In this document: positions 1-7,698 of the stretch, in pieces
Numbering within the stretch: position 1 is the stretch's first letter
How the letters are laid out: every line of letters starts with the position of its first letter
Assembly (NCBI RefSeq): GCF_000313565.1
Contig: NZ_HE578925.1
Coordinates: 325,305 to 389,304, forward strand
DNA from: Dielma fastidiosa
GTDB lineage: Bacteria; Bacillota_I; Bacilli_A; Erysipelotrichales; Erysipelotrichaceae
Length of the DNA: 64,000 nucleotides
Direction: 5' to 3'
The notes under the pieces: generated by a model
What the model was told of the DNA's origin: nothing
The model's input: the letters and a program-made list of their open reading frames with translations, nothing else
Database searches by the model: none
Position numbers and translations under genes: made by a program

Positions 1-2
1 AT

Positions 3-194
3 AAAACCTTTAATCAGCCAATGAGTCAAAGTGAAGCTGACTTCTATTATCAGCAGTTAAAGGACGCAAATCCTCATTTAAAACCAGATACCGAAATGAT
101 TCTTTATGAAGAAAACGGTCAGTCTCTGCTTTATTTAAAGGGAACGGATACGACTCTTGATATGGTGATTAAGCTAAAGAAAAGCATAAATTAA
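3..194 (+). CDS. C-terminal end of an unidentified protein (cut by window edge)
   Basis: An open frame runs from the left edge to a TAA, giving 63 residues that end in KLKKSIN. The visible part is polar, with a short beta-like stretch (ILYEENGQSLLYLKGTD), and has no recognisable motif. The start lies outside the window, so the family cannot be named. Its stop codon is inside the left arm of the terminator hairpin shared with the convergent ybaK gene. It is treated as real because the frame stays open to the edge and ends at a terminator. Confidence 0.6.
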   Translation, partial: KTFNQPMSQSEADFYYQQLKDANPHLKPDTEMILYEENGQSLLYLKGTDTTLDMVIKLKKSIN

Positions 195-217
195 CCTAAA
201 AGATTAATTTATGCTTT
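181..217. terminator. Bidirectional terminator between convergent genes
   Basis: A perfect 14-bp inverted repeat (181-194 with 204-217) encloses a 9-nt loop. It overlaps the stop codons of both convergent genes. The stem is AT-rich and no long T-run follows, so termination strength is uncertain. Confidence 0.5.
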
Positions 218-688
218 AACTAGATCCGCTGTTTCTGCATGAATGAGCTGAATCAGTTCATGCGGGTTCATTTCAATCTGAAAACCGATTTTACCGCCGC
301 TGAATATGATTGTATCTAATGTTTGACAGCTTTCATGCAGGACAGTTTTATACAGCTTTTTCATACCGATAGGCGAACAGCCGCCGCGGATATAGCCGCT
401 GACTTTGTTGATTTCACTGACCGGAATCATATCGACGCTCTTTTCATTAACCGCTTTTGCACATTTCTTTAAATCTAGTTCATGTTCAACAGGAATGACA
501 AATACAAAATAATTTTTGCTGCTGCCGCGCGTAAGCAGGGTTTTAAATACTTTTTGCGGAGCCTGTGAGCATTTCTTAGCGACTGATACGCCATCAATAG
601 CACCATCATCAGCATCATAGGTATATGTCTGATAACTGATTTTGGCTTTATCGAGAATCCGCATCGCATTTGTTTTTTCTAATTTCAT
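209..688 (-). CDS. ybaK: YbaK/EbsC-type Cys-tRNA(Pro) deacylase
   Basis: This 159-aa protein has the full length and pattern of the YbaK/ProX editing family. Members hydrolyse mischarged Cys-tRNA(Pro) in the cytosol. Visible features are the conserved lysine in the VFKTLL segment (near residue 49) and the glycine-rich loop GYIRGGCSPIGMKK (about 98-111) that binds the 3' end of the tRNA. The ATG has a GGTGAT ribosome site just upstream. The gene is monocistronic, convergent with the partial gene at the left edge, and divergent from the transporter riboswitch. Family assignment is secure; the exact substrate is inferred from the family. Confidence 0.9.
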   Translation of the reverse strand: MKLEKTNAMRILDKAKISYQTYTYDADDGAIDGVSVAKKCSQAPQKVFKTLLTRGSSKNYFVFVIPVEHELDLKKCAKAVNEKSVDMIPVSEINKVSGYIRGGCSPIGMKKLYKTVLHESCQTLDTIIFSGGKIGFQIEMNPHELIQLIHAETADLVKA

Positions 689-740
689 AAAATCACCGCT
701 GATATTATAATCCTAAATTACAAAAAGTGAAAGAAAAAGG

Positions 741-769
741 TTGAACTTTAGGTTTTTGTCCATTATAAT
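741..769 (+). promoter_or_regulatory. Promoter of the riboswitch-transporter unit
   Basis: A TTGAAC -35 box (741-746) and a perfect TATAAT -10 box (764-769) are separated by 17 bp. Transcription would start just before the riboswitch aptamer at about 783. Confidence 0.75.
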
Positions 770-781
770 AATGAAGTATTT

Positions 782-902
782 CCATTAGGGGAGTAGTCTG
801 CGCTGTGAGCGTCATTAAATCAACATCATGTTTCATTGCTGAAACTGGTTTAATTATAAAAGACAAGACCTATGTTACGCTATGTAGCATAGGCTTTTTT
901 TT
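782..902 (+). promoter_or_regulatory. yybP-ykoY (Mn2+-sensing) riboswitch with terminator switch
   Basis: The leader carries the family hallmarks: AGGGGAGTAG near the 5' end (787-796) and ACAAGACCTATG at the 3' end (863-874). The 5' CATTAGG can pair with CCTATG (869-874) to close helix P1. The same CCTATG is the left arm of an intrinsic terminator (869-893, loop GCTAT) followed by eight T residues to 902, so the two folds exclude each other. In this class, Mn2+ binding stabilises P1 and switches expression on. The gene controlled is a cation exchanger, which fits known associations. Recognition is from memory of the consensus, not a covariance search. Confidence 0.8.
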
Positions 903-915
903 GGGAGGAAGCATC

Positions 916-1845
916 ATGCTGGATTTTTTGTTATTAATTGTAGGTTTTGCATTTTTAGTAAAGGGCGCTGATTTCTTTGTGGATGGGGCCAGCTCAATCG
1001 CTGATCATTTAAAGGTACCGGCGATTGTTATCGGGTTAACCATTGTAGCCTTTGGCACCAGTGCTCCGGAAGCAGCGGTCAGTATTACTGCTGGTATATC
1101 AGGTTCCAATGCGATTGCGGTAGGCAATGTTGTCGGCTCTAATATTTTCAATCTTTTGATTGTACTCGGCGCGTCGGCAGCTTTAAAAACCGTAAAGGTA
1201 CAAAAGCGAATCATTGACTTTGATTTGCCGGTCATGATTGTCGGCGGCTTGCTGCTTTGTCTGTTTTGTTATACCGGCAATGTAGTCAGCCGTATTGAGG
1301 GGGCAATTTTGTTCGTATTGATCCTTGCTTATGTTGGCTATACGGTAATTACTTCATTAAAAAGCCGTCACAGTATTGAAGTGAATGAGCCTAAATTCAA
1401 TGTACCGATGAGTGTAGCAGTATCAATTATCGGTTTAGCACTGATTATTTTTGGCGGTCAATGGGTGGTTGATTCAGCAACCAGTATCGCCCGCAGCTTT
1501 GGCTTGAGTGAGACGCTGATCGGTTTAACAATCATTTCCGTGGGTACCTCACTGCCTGAGCTTGTTACCTCGGTGGTAGCTGCCCGCAAAGGACAAAGTG
1601 ATATTGCCTTAGGTAATGTTATCGGCTCTAATATTTTTAATATCCTGTTTATTATTGGTTTGTCATCAATGGTGAATCCAATTGAAATCGCACCGGTTAT
1701 CTTTACCGATTTGATCTTTATGATGGTGATTTTCATTCAGACGCTGGTAATATCAATGAAACAGAAATGCTTTAATAAAAAGGCGGGGATTACGATGCTG
1801 GTACTCTTCGCAATTTATCTAACTTATATCATTATCAGAAATTAG
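916..1845 (+). CDS. CaxA/YrbG-type Na+/Ca2+-exchanger-family cation transporter
   Basis: This 309-aa integral membrane antiporter is built of two homologous halves. Each half carries an alpha-repeat signature: GLTIVAFGTSAPE with VGNVVGSNIFN in the first, and GLTIISVGTSLPE with LGNVIGSNIFN in the second. The acidic residues of GTSxPE bind the cation. I start at ATG 916, after TTGGGAGGAAGC, because the longer open frame from 805 runs through the riboswitch. Control by a yybP-ykoY riboswitch suggests Mn2+ or linked Ca2+ export rather than housekeeping Ca2+ flux; this is inference. Confidence 0.9.
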   Translation: MLDFLLLIVGFAFLVKGADFFVDGASSIADHLKVPAIVIGLTIVAFGTSAPEAAVSITAGISGSNAIAVGNVVGSNIFNLLIVLGASAALKTVKVQKRIIDFDLPVMIVGGLLLCLFCYTGNVVSRIEGAILFVLILAYVGYTVITSLKSRHSIEVNEPKFNVPMSVAVSIIGLALIIFGGQWVVDSATSIARSFGLSETLIGLTIISVGTSLPELVTSVVAARKGQSDIALGNVIGSNIFNILFIIGLSSMVNPIEIAPVIFTDLIFMMVIFIQTLVISMKQKCFNKKAGITMLVLFAIYLTYIIIRN

Positions 1846-1866
1846 CCGCAAGGCTTTTTTTCTTTT
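1844..1866 (+). terminator. Terminator after the cation exchanger
   Basis: A short AGCC/GGCT stem with a GCAA tetraloop overlaps the stop codon. A long T-rich tract (1855-1866) follows. Confidence 0.65.
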
Positions 1867-1918
1867 TGTGACATAAATCGTGTCAGGTTTAAAGGTATAC
1901 TACCCCTGAGGTGATAAA

Positions 1919-2131
1919 ATGAAAAGTTTTATTGATTATTTATGTTTGATCAAGAGGTATAATAAGGATGCCTTTGAACAAGATCCGATGTATCGCTGTA
2001 AAATTATCAATCAGTATTTATTTCGTTATATTAATGAATGTAAAAGACAGGGTTATATGCCGGAAGATGCCGCGATTTATCAGCGGGAAAAGGAAGCCTA
2101 TGAGCAAAAGATCCGTCATTTGCGTTTTTAA
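1919..2131 (+). CDS. Small hypothetical protein, 70 aa
   Basis: A GAGGTGATAAA ribosome site directly precedes the ATG, and a TATACT-like -10 box lies near 1896. The product is charged, rich in Tyr, Lys, Arg and Glu, and predicted helical. It has no membrane segment and no Cys pair. A cytosolic small protein is likely; I do not recognise the family. It lies between the exchanger and a hydrolase, with separate transcription suggested by the upstream terminator. Confidence 0.6.
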   Translation: MKSFIDYLCLIKRYNKDAFEQDPMYRCKIINQYLFRYINECKRQGYMPEDAAIYQREKEAYEQKIRHLRF

Positions 2132-2207
2132 ATCCTTTGTGTGATTAAGTTTACTTGCCGCTGATGCATTGATATGCTATCCTTAATCTAAGGACAAGGG
2201 TATACAT

Positions 2208-2825
2208 ATGAAAAATATTCTCATTCATGGTTTAGGTCAAAACAGTGAAAGCTGGCAGGCTGTCCGGCAGTATTTAAATGGAACGGGCATAGACGCTGAT
2301 TGTCCTGATTTATTTAAGTCATATCCGCAGGCCATAACGTATGATGCGCTGGCAAAGGCTTTTGCTGAAGACTGCCAAGGGTATAATGAAAAGGTGAGTT
2401 TATGCGGGCTTTCACTGGGTGGGATTTTAGCGCTTGATTATGTCAAAGCATATCCGGAAAAGGTAAATTCAGTTATTTTAATTGGTACACCTTATGAAAT
2501 ACCTAAACGGCTGTTTAAGCTGCAAGGATTCATATTTAAACTAATGCCTGAATCAACGTTTAGAAAAATGGGATCTAATAAACATGACTTTATCAGTCTG
2601 GTTAATTCAATGGGCAGCTTGGATATAAGAAAAGATTTAAACAAGATTAGCTGTCCTGTGTTGATCTTATGCGGTGAGAAAGATTCAGCAAACCGTAAGA
2701 GTGCGCTTAAACTGCATGAGCAGATTAAAGACAGTCAATTCAAATTAATTCAAAATGCTGGTCATGAAGTAAATACAGATAATCCTGAAGAACTGGCAAA
2801 AGCAATAATTCCTTTCTGGAAGTAA
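2208..2825 (+). CDS. Alpha/beta-fold hydrolase
   Basis: This 205-aa cytosolic alpha/beta hydrolase has the catalytic triad clearly visible. The nucleophile is Ser69 in the GLSLGG elbow, the acid Asp159 (CGEKDS) and the base His186 (NAGHEV). The N-terminal HGLGQ forms the oxyanion-hole loop. Its short length and the missing lid suggest a small esterase or lipase of the COG0596 type. The substrate cannot be inferred. A TTTACT-17 bp-TATGCT promoter can be drawn upstream of the ATG. Confidence 0.85.
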   Translation: MKNILIHGLGQNSESWQAVRQYLNGTGIDADCPDLFKSYPQAITYDALAKAFAEDCQGYNEKVSLCGLSLGGILALDYVKAYPEKVNSVILIGTPYEIPKRLFKLQGFIFKLMPESTFRKMGSNKHDFISLVNSMGSLDIRKDLNKISCPVLILCGEKDSANRKSALKLHEQIKDSQFKLIQNAGHEVNTDNPEELAKAIIPFWK

Positions 2826-2904
2826 ATTGATTCTTCAGTCTTCCTGTTATCCGCATGCTGCTGCTTTTTAAATTTATTCTGAATTAAATGAAAGGAGGGA
2901 ATCA

Positions 2905-4038
2905 ATGCCTGAATTATTGAAAGACAGATATTATAATTTTAATTCAATTCATGAATTAGCCTTCCGTATTAAGGTGATATATCCTTCCTTTCGGGATAGT
3001 GATTTTATAAGTGATATTATGGATGAAACATGGGAGGCGCTTTCACTAAAAGGCCGTATGCGCCATATTACGATAAATCTTGGAAAATATTTGCCCTCTG
3101 AGTATGAACAGGCATTGGCCGTCCTTGATCAGGTGATTGCGAGTTATCCAGCCCATCATAATGATCTTGCATTCATTTACTTCCCGGATTTTGTAGAAGT
3201 TTATGGACAGGCTGAGTGTAATTGGGATCTGTCAATGGCTGCCTTAGAGAGATATACTCAATGTTCAACTGCTGAATTTGCTGTGCGGGAGTTTATTATA
3301 AAGCATGAGGAACGCATGATGGCACAAATGTCCATATGGGCAAAACACAGCAATGAGCACGTTCGGCGGCTTGCCAGTGAGGGATGCCGGCCTGCACTGC
3401 CGTGGGGACAAGCATTGGCTAGGTTTAAAAAAGATCCAACCTTAGTGCTTGCTGTTTTAGGGCAATTAAAAGCTGATCCTTCACTCTATGTTCGTAAAAG
3501 TGTGGCCAATAATCTGAATGACATATCCAAAACACATCCTGAGCTTGTTGTGCAAATAGCAAGCGAATGGTATGGCCAAAATGAGTATACGGACTGGATC
3601 GTAAAACATGGCTGCCGGACACTTTTAAAAAGGGGTGACAAAAGGGTGCTTGCTATTTTTGGTGTTGCCGATGCAAGGCATATCACTGTTAGCGATTTTT
3701 CCATGCGAGCCAAATCTGTTTCCATTGGCGAGGAGATTACATTTTCTTTTAAAGTCAAGGCGAAAAAAGCAGCCAAGGTACGGCTGGAATATGGTATTCA
3801 TTATGTGAAAGCGAACGGTACGCGAAATCTTAAAATATTTAAAATAGCTGAAACTTCATTTGCGGCAAAGCAAGAAAAGACGTATATAAAAAAACATTCT
3901 TTCGCAGATTTGAGTACAAGAAAACATTACCCTGGAATGCATTCGCTAACACTTATTGTTAATGGCACAGAGCAAGGTAAACTGAATTTTGAAGTAGCGG
4001 CTGCTGATTTGTTTTTGAAGTTAAATAATTTAAAATAA
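2905..4038 (+). CDS. alkC: AlkC-type DNA alkylation repair glycosylase
   Basis: This 377-aa protein matches the HEAT-like-repeat DNA glycosylases of the AlkC/AlkD superfamily, which excise N3- and N7-alkylated bases without base flipping. Residues 1 to about 240 are helical repeats with the diagnostic VRRLASEGCRPALPW segment. From about 255 to the end lies a beta-rich Ig-like domain (FSMRAKSVSIGEEITFSF through HYPGMHSLTLIVNG), which is characteristic of AlkC and absent from AlkD. AAAGGAGGG precedes the ATG. The downstream SDR gene is 23 bp away, so co-transcription is plausible. The AlkC subfamily call rests on recognition of these motifs. Confidence 0.85.
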   Translation: MPELLKDRYYNFNSIHELAFRIKVIYPSFRDSDFISDIMDETWEALSLKGRMRHITINLGKYLPSEYEQALAVLDQVIASYPAHHNDLAFIYFPDFVEVYGQAECNWDLSMAALERYTQCSTAEFAVREFIIKHEERMMAQMSIWAKHSNEHVRRLASEGCRPALPWGQALARFKKDPTLVLAVLGQLKADPSLYVRKSVANNLNDISKTHPELVVQIASEWYGQNEYTDWIVKHGCRTLLKRGDKRVLAIFGVADARHITVSDFSMRAKSVSIGEEITFSFKVKAKKAAKVRLEYGIHYVKANGTRNLKIFKIAETSFAAKQEKTYIKKHSFADLSTRKHYPGMHSLTLIVNGTEQGKLNFEVAAADLFLKLNNLK

Positions 4039-4061
4039 AGCTAAGGAGGCGTAATTTAATT

Positions 4062-5243
4062 ATGATCATAGAAAACATGAAAGGGGACATGTCTGCACTT
4101 GCGGATAAACCCATTATCATCACCGGCGGCGGTGGCGGAATTGCATTGGAAGCCGGGCTTGCTCTGGCTTATATGGGAGCAAAAGTAATTATTGGTGAGG
4201 TGGATGAGGAAAAGGGAAGAAAGGCAGAAAGCTTGATTGCGGCCAAGTTCCCTGGTCGTGTTCAATTTATTCCTCTTGATCTTGAGAAGCCTGAGGCTAT
4301 ACAAGCCTTTTGTGAGAAAGTAACGGCAGAATATGGAACTCCCTATGCCATCATCAATAATGCCGCGATAACCCCTTTTGATTCCATTGAACGGCTTCCG
4401 CTTTCAGACTGGGACAGAAGCTATCATGTCCATTTGCGCGGGCCGCTGCAAATGATACAATTTTTCCTGCCTAAAATGTTGGAGAAAAATCAGGGTGTTC
4501 TTGTATTCACTCCATCCTCCGGTGCAGTAGCCTATATGGGAGGCTATGAGGTGTTTAAGACATCGCAGGTCGAATTGGCAAATACATTGGCGGCAGAACT
4601 GGAAGATACCGGACTGTCGGTTTATAGTATTGGCCCTGGCCTTGTGAAGACGCAGACAGCTATGCAGGGAATTGAGAAAGTAGCGCCTCTTATGGGGATT
4701 TCCACCGAGGACTTCTATCATATGAATCGCGAAAACATTGTTTCCGCTCAGGAGGCTGGAACCGCATTCGCCGTGTCATTGCTCTTTGCGAAAAAATATC
4801 ATGGTCAAGAGATTGGCGGTATACAGGCGCTGATAGACGCAGGAATTCATAAAAATAATGATGAAAAAATATCGGCATCATTGAGCGAAGAAGGACAAAC
4901 GCTGCTGATCGCAATCGTCAAAACATTTGATGAACAGAATGAGGGTTGGAAAAAAAGAAATATATTTGAAAAGCAATGGATGCTGCGTGATTTCAAAAAA
5001 TATGCGGGCCATTCTGCCGATGAGATGGCAGCCGCATTACATCAATATCAGATTGCCTATAACAAAAAAGACGTTGAGAAGCTGAATGGATTGTCTGCAC
5101 TGTTAACAAATCTTTCTAATTATTATCGGCATCAGCTGGAAATGATGCAGGGCTACATCAAAGACTCAGAGAAAAGGCAGGAATACGACACCTATATTAA
5201 AGGGTGGCTCAAGGACATTGAAACAATGAAGGGTATGCTGTAA
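4062..5243 (+). CDS. SDR-family oxidoreductase with extra C-terminal helical domain
   Basis: This 393-aa short-chain dehydrogenase has a Rossmann domain covering residues 1 to about 265. It shows the nucleotide-binding TGGGGGIA loop (21-28), the NNAA motif, and the active-site pair Tyr162/Lys166 (YEVFK) after a Ser pair in TPSSGA. Ordinary SDRs end near 250 residues. Here roughly 125 further residues, charged and helix-rich, follow after AGIHKNN. An AAGGAGG site lies 13 nt before the ATG; a start at 4077 or 4089 is also possible. It may share a transcript with alkC. The substrate is unknown. Confidence 0.8.
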   Translation: MIIENMKGDMSALADKPIIITGGGGGIALEAGLALAYMGAKVIIGEVDEEKGRKAESLIAAKFPGRVQFIPLDLEKPEAIQAFCEKVTAEYGTPYAIINNAAITPFDSIERLPLSDWDRSYHVHLRGPLQMIQFFLPKMLEKNQGVLVFTPSSGAVAYMGGYEVFKTSQVELANTLAAELEDTGLSVYSIGPGLVKTQTAMQGIEKVAPLMGISTEDFYHMNRENIVSAQEAGTAFAVSLLFAKKYHGQEIGGIQALIDAGIHKNNDEKISASLSEEGQTLLIAIVKTFDEQNEGWKKRNIFEKQWMLRDFKKYAGHSADEMAAALHQYQIAYNKKDVEKLNGLSALLTNLSNYYRHQLEMMQGYIKDSEKRQEYDTYIKGWLKDIETMKGML

Positions 5244-5255
5244 CTGTCATGCTGA

Positions 5256-5318
5256 ATTGGCGATGCTGAGACGCTGTTTCGTATTATCGATATTTTTAGG
5301 GATGAGATTGATAAGTAA
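5256..5318 (+). pseudogene. Possible gene-end relic
   Basis: Twenty codons read IGDAETLFRIIDIFRDEIDK and then stop. They have no start codon and an in-frame stop lies just before. The composition looks protein-like, as if the tail of a lost gene remained after the SDR. It could be chance. Confidence 0.2.
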
Positions 5319-5372
5319 CACTAGGTGAAAAAGTGAATAATTTAAAATTACACCAAATCTAAAAAATGAAAC

Positions 5373-5400
5373 AAAAAAGCCCTTAAATGGGCTTTAGTTT
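5373..5400. terminator. Terminator of tRNA-Thr (works in both directions)
   Basis: AAAGCCC (5376-5382) and GGGCTTT (5389-5395) form a 7-bp stem with a 6-nt loop. On the minus strand it is followed by six T residues, placing a good terminator just downstream of the tRNA. On the plus strand a weaker T-tract could serve the SDR operon. Confidence 0.7.
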
Positions 5401-5405
5401 TTATA

Positions 5406-5481
5406 TGGTGCCGACTAGAGGAATCGAACCTCCGACCTACTCATTACGAATGAGTTGCTCTACCGACTGAGCTAAGTCGGC
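5406..5481 (-). tRNA. tRNA-Thr (anticodon CGT)
   Basis: The minus strand folds as a 76-nt tRNA. The acceptor GCCGACT pairs with AGTCGGC, the anticodon stem ACTCA/TGAGT encloses loop TTCGTAA (anticodon CGT), and the T arm has the loop TTCGATT. CCA is encoded. It reads threonine ACG codons. Confidence 0.95.
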
Positions 5482-5503
5482 GTACTTGAAATTACGCCCT
5501 TAT

Positions 5504-5531
5504 ATTATAGCGCGATTTTGTTAATTTTCAA
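5504..5531 (-). promoter_or_regulatory. Promoter of tRNA-Thr
   Basis: On the minus strand TTGAAA (5526-5531) and TATAAT (5504-5509) are separated by 16 bp, a short distance upstream of the tRNA 5' end. Confidence 0.7.
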
Positions 5532-5569
5532 GTATATTTTTTAAAAAGCTGAATCACATCAAAAAGTCT

Positions 5570-5740
5570 TTATTTTTCACTCTTAATGATACGCACTAGG
5601 GTAATCAGGTTTATAATCACTGCCAGCAACCCTAATAGTTTCGTCAGCATACCAAGCAGGGAGGTTCCGCTCGTAAAGATTGCCAGCAGGGCAACTACAT
5701 TGGTTATATTGATGACTAATTTGCGTTGTTTGTTTGACAT
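5570..5740 (-). CDS. Small membrane protein, 56 aa
   Basis: The ATG at 5740 lies five bases beyond the stop of the upstream glycosidase-like gene. Its ribosome site GAAAGGAGC sits within that gene's end, so translational coupling is likely. The product begins MSNKQRKLVINITN and continues with a hydrophobic region (about residues 13-50) that makes one or two membrane helices, ending RIIKSEK. No family is recognised. The operon link suggests a role with the glycosidase, but nothing in the sequence specifies it. Confidence 0.65.
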   Translation of the reverse strand: MSNKQRKLVINITNVVALLAIFTSGTSLLGMLTKLLGLLAVIINLITLVRIIKSEK

Positions 5741-5744
5741 GGAC

Positions 5745-7595
5745 TCAGCTCCTTTCTATTTTATAGCTTTGAGTATTAAAGTCTACCATAACTCTGGTAC
5801 CATCTGCGAACAGCGTTTCTTGCTGTTTCCAATCGTTATTAATAAAATGATGAGATACCATTTCTTCTTTTGCAACCTTTTCCTGAAGCTCAAGCACCTG
5901 TTTGCAGCGCTGCCAAGCGGTTGCTAAATCTTTTGGCTGATCGGTATCAAACACACCATCGGTATTCGGATAAGCGCCCTCTTTTTCAAGATAAGCACCG
6001 CCGCCGTTCAGCAGTGCATAAAGCATATAATCTTCCTGATCTGGGTGCTGATCCATCGGCCATGGCAAAAGCATACAGTCATGATAGACTAGATTAAACA
6101 GGGGAACCGGATAGCCATTGCGCGGTGTATCTGGTGCTTTCAGCATGAAGTCATAAGGGCCATAATGCGCAAATACTAATTCACGCATTGCCCAATCGCC
6201 GCATTCCTCGGAGCTAGGCAAGATTTTCATACTATTCAGCATTGAAAAGCATTCCCTGCGATATTCAAAGCATTCCTTGCGGTTCATCATATGTTCTGGA
6301 TTGAAACACTCATCACCTTCATTGCAGGTAAATACGTCCAGATAGCTGGCTTCAAGGTGAATGCCGTGTTTTAATAATTCAGTGAAATTGCGTTTTACAT
6401 ACATGGCTGCCTGAGAAGCGCATAAGAGGCTCTGACGGCCGCCTGCCCAGCGGGCCATATCAAAGATCGAGCCATCCTCATTCATGCAGGCATTCGCAGG
6501 ATCAAAGCTCTTCGCGTTAAAATAATAATCGCGATATTGATCATGAAGACCCAGCATATAATTATATGTCTGCATCGTATCAGAAAGCTTTTTTAATCCA
6601 TCCCAGCCGCCGGCCTGAATGCAAGGAGGCAGAATATCGGGATGCTGATTGTCATAACCGGGTTCAGCCCAGCCATCAAGATGCAGATAAAGCTTTTTAA
6701 TGCCCATTTCATGATATTGTTTTATTTCTTCTGTTCTGGTATCAAAAGATGTCAGATGATCGTTATGTTCAGGGTTATCAGAATCATAAAACAGTGAATC
6801 TGGCTCAATATGTGATTTGATTCCTTTATGCACAAAGGCAGAACCAATTAATTGATCAACGAGCGGATTGCGGGCAGCTTTTTCACGAAGACTTGTAAAT
6901 AGACCGCTTTCCTTTACATGCTGACGATAAAGCTTGCATAAATCATTATAGTCACAGTTGGCCCGTAAAGAATAACGCATCCGGCGGCGGTATCGCATTT
7001 TGCCTAAAGTTGGAAGCCAGCGAATGCTGATGCTGGTATAAGGTCCATTCGCAGGATGATCAATCTGATAGGCGGCATCGGCAGGATCTAAACATTCCGC
7101 AAGATAACCAGCCTGTTGATTTACCTGTGCAAACCAAGGCATATAAGCCGCGCTGCTGCCTAACTGACCATCAAAATGCAATTGATTCACAGCATGCGGC
7201 CAATTGTTAGGAATCAGCGTTCCCTGCATCTGATTAATTAATGTATAGCTTTCAGCATTCCCATCATCAAAACGAATCGGCATCGGCCAATAAACAGCAC
7301 TTGGTTTAAGCTTATCTTCAATTAACGGCAGCCATTCAAAATAAATATCCTGAGTGCTTTCTTCAACCCAAACAAGGACTTCACATGCGTCTTCACCGTC
7401 ATTAAACCCCTTATAAATGGTTTTAAACCCTGAACCTAAACCATTATTAAATTCAGTCGTTGTAATTTCCTGTGCCTTGCTGAACCAAAACTTTTGCTCA
7501 TTGCACAGATAATAACCATCATTCATCATTTCAAACCAAAGAACATTGTCATTGTATAAACGAATTGTTTGATCTGCTTTTATTTTTATCTTCAT
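5745..7595 (-). CDS. Putative glycosidase, GH101/GH129-like TIM-barrel protein
   Basis: This 616-aa protein has no signal peptide, so it is probably cytosolic. Residues 1 to about 215 form a beta-rich domain with many Trp and Tyr. A barrel-like region follows, with KLYLHLDGWAEPGYDNQHPD and then HLEASYLDVFTC followed by ECFNPEHMMNRKEC. The LDV...EC.P.H..R.EC pattern resembles the catalytic core of alpha-N-acetylgalactosaminidase families GH101/GH129 and related DUF5696-type proteins; the Asp of YLDVF is the best nucleophile candidate. This is recognition by pattern, so substrate specificity is unproven. The downstream 56-aa membrane protein is almost contiguous. Confidence 0.5.
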   Translation of the reverse strand: MKIKIKADQTIRLYNDNVLWFEMMNDGYYLCNEQKFWFSKAQEITTTEFNNGLGSGFKTIYKGFNDGEDACEVLVWVEESTQDIYFEWLPLIEDKLKPSAVYWPMPIRFDDGNAESYTLINQMQGTLIPNNWPHAVNQLHFDGQLGSSAAYMPWFAQVNQQAGYLAECLDPADAAYQIDHPANGPYTSISIRWLPTLGKMRYRRRMRYSLRANCDYNDLCKLYRQHVKESGLFTSLREKAARNPLVDQLIGSAFVHKGIKSHIEPDSLFYDSDNPEHNDHLTSFDTRTEEIKQYHEMGIKKLYLHLDGWAEPGYDNQHPDILPPCIQAGGWDGLKKLSDTMQTYNYMLGLHDQYRDYYFNAKSFDPANACMNEDGSIFDMARWAGGRQSLLCASQAAMYVKRNFTELLKHGIHLEASYLDVFTCNEGDECFNPEHMMNRKECFEYRRECFSMLNSMKILPSSEECGDWAMRELVFAHYGPYDFMLKAPDTPRNGYPVPLFNLVYHDCMLLPWPMDQHPDQEDYMLYALLNGGGAYLEKEGAYPNTDGVFDTDQPKDLATAWQRCKQVLELQEKVAKEEMVSHHFINNDWKQQETLFADGTRVMVDFNTQSYKIERS

Positions 7596-7653
7596 AAGTA
7601 CCTCTATCTTGTTAAACAGCTCTATTTTATCATAGCTAATTCACACATGAAAG

Positions 7654-7681
7654 TTGAAATGTTCATGAATTAAGTTATAAT
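7654..7681 (+). promoter_or_regulatory. Promoter of HAD phosphatase gene
   Basis: TTGAAA (7654-7659) and TATAAT (7676-7681) are 16 bp apart, with the ATG at 7699. The leader is very short. Confidence 0.65.
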
Positions 7682-7698
7682 GGTTCTGAGGTACACAT

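Noticed and set aside
805..915. N-terminal extension of the cation exchanger
   Set aside because: The frame is open from 805, but it crosses the riboswitch and its terminator, while ATG 916 has a good ribosome site and gives the family's normal start.
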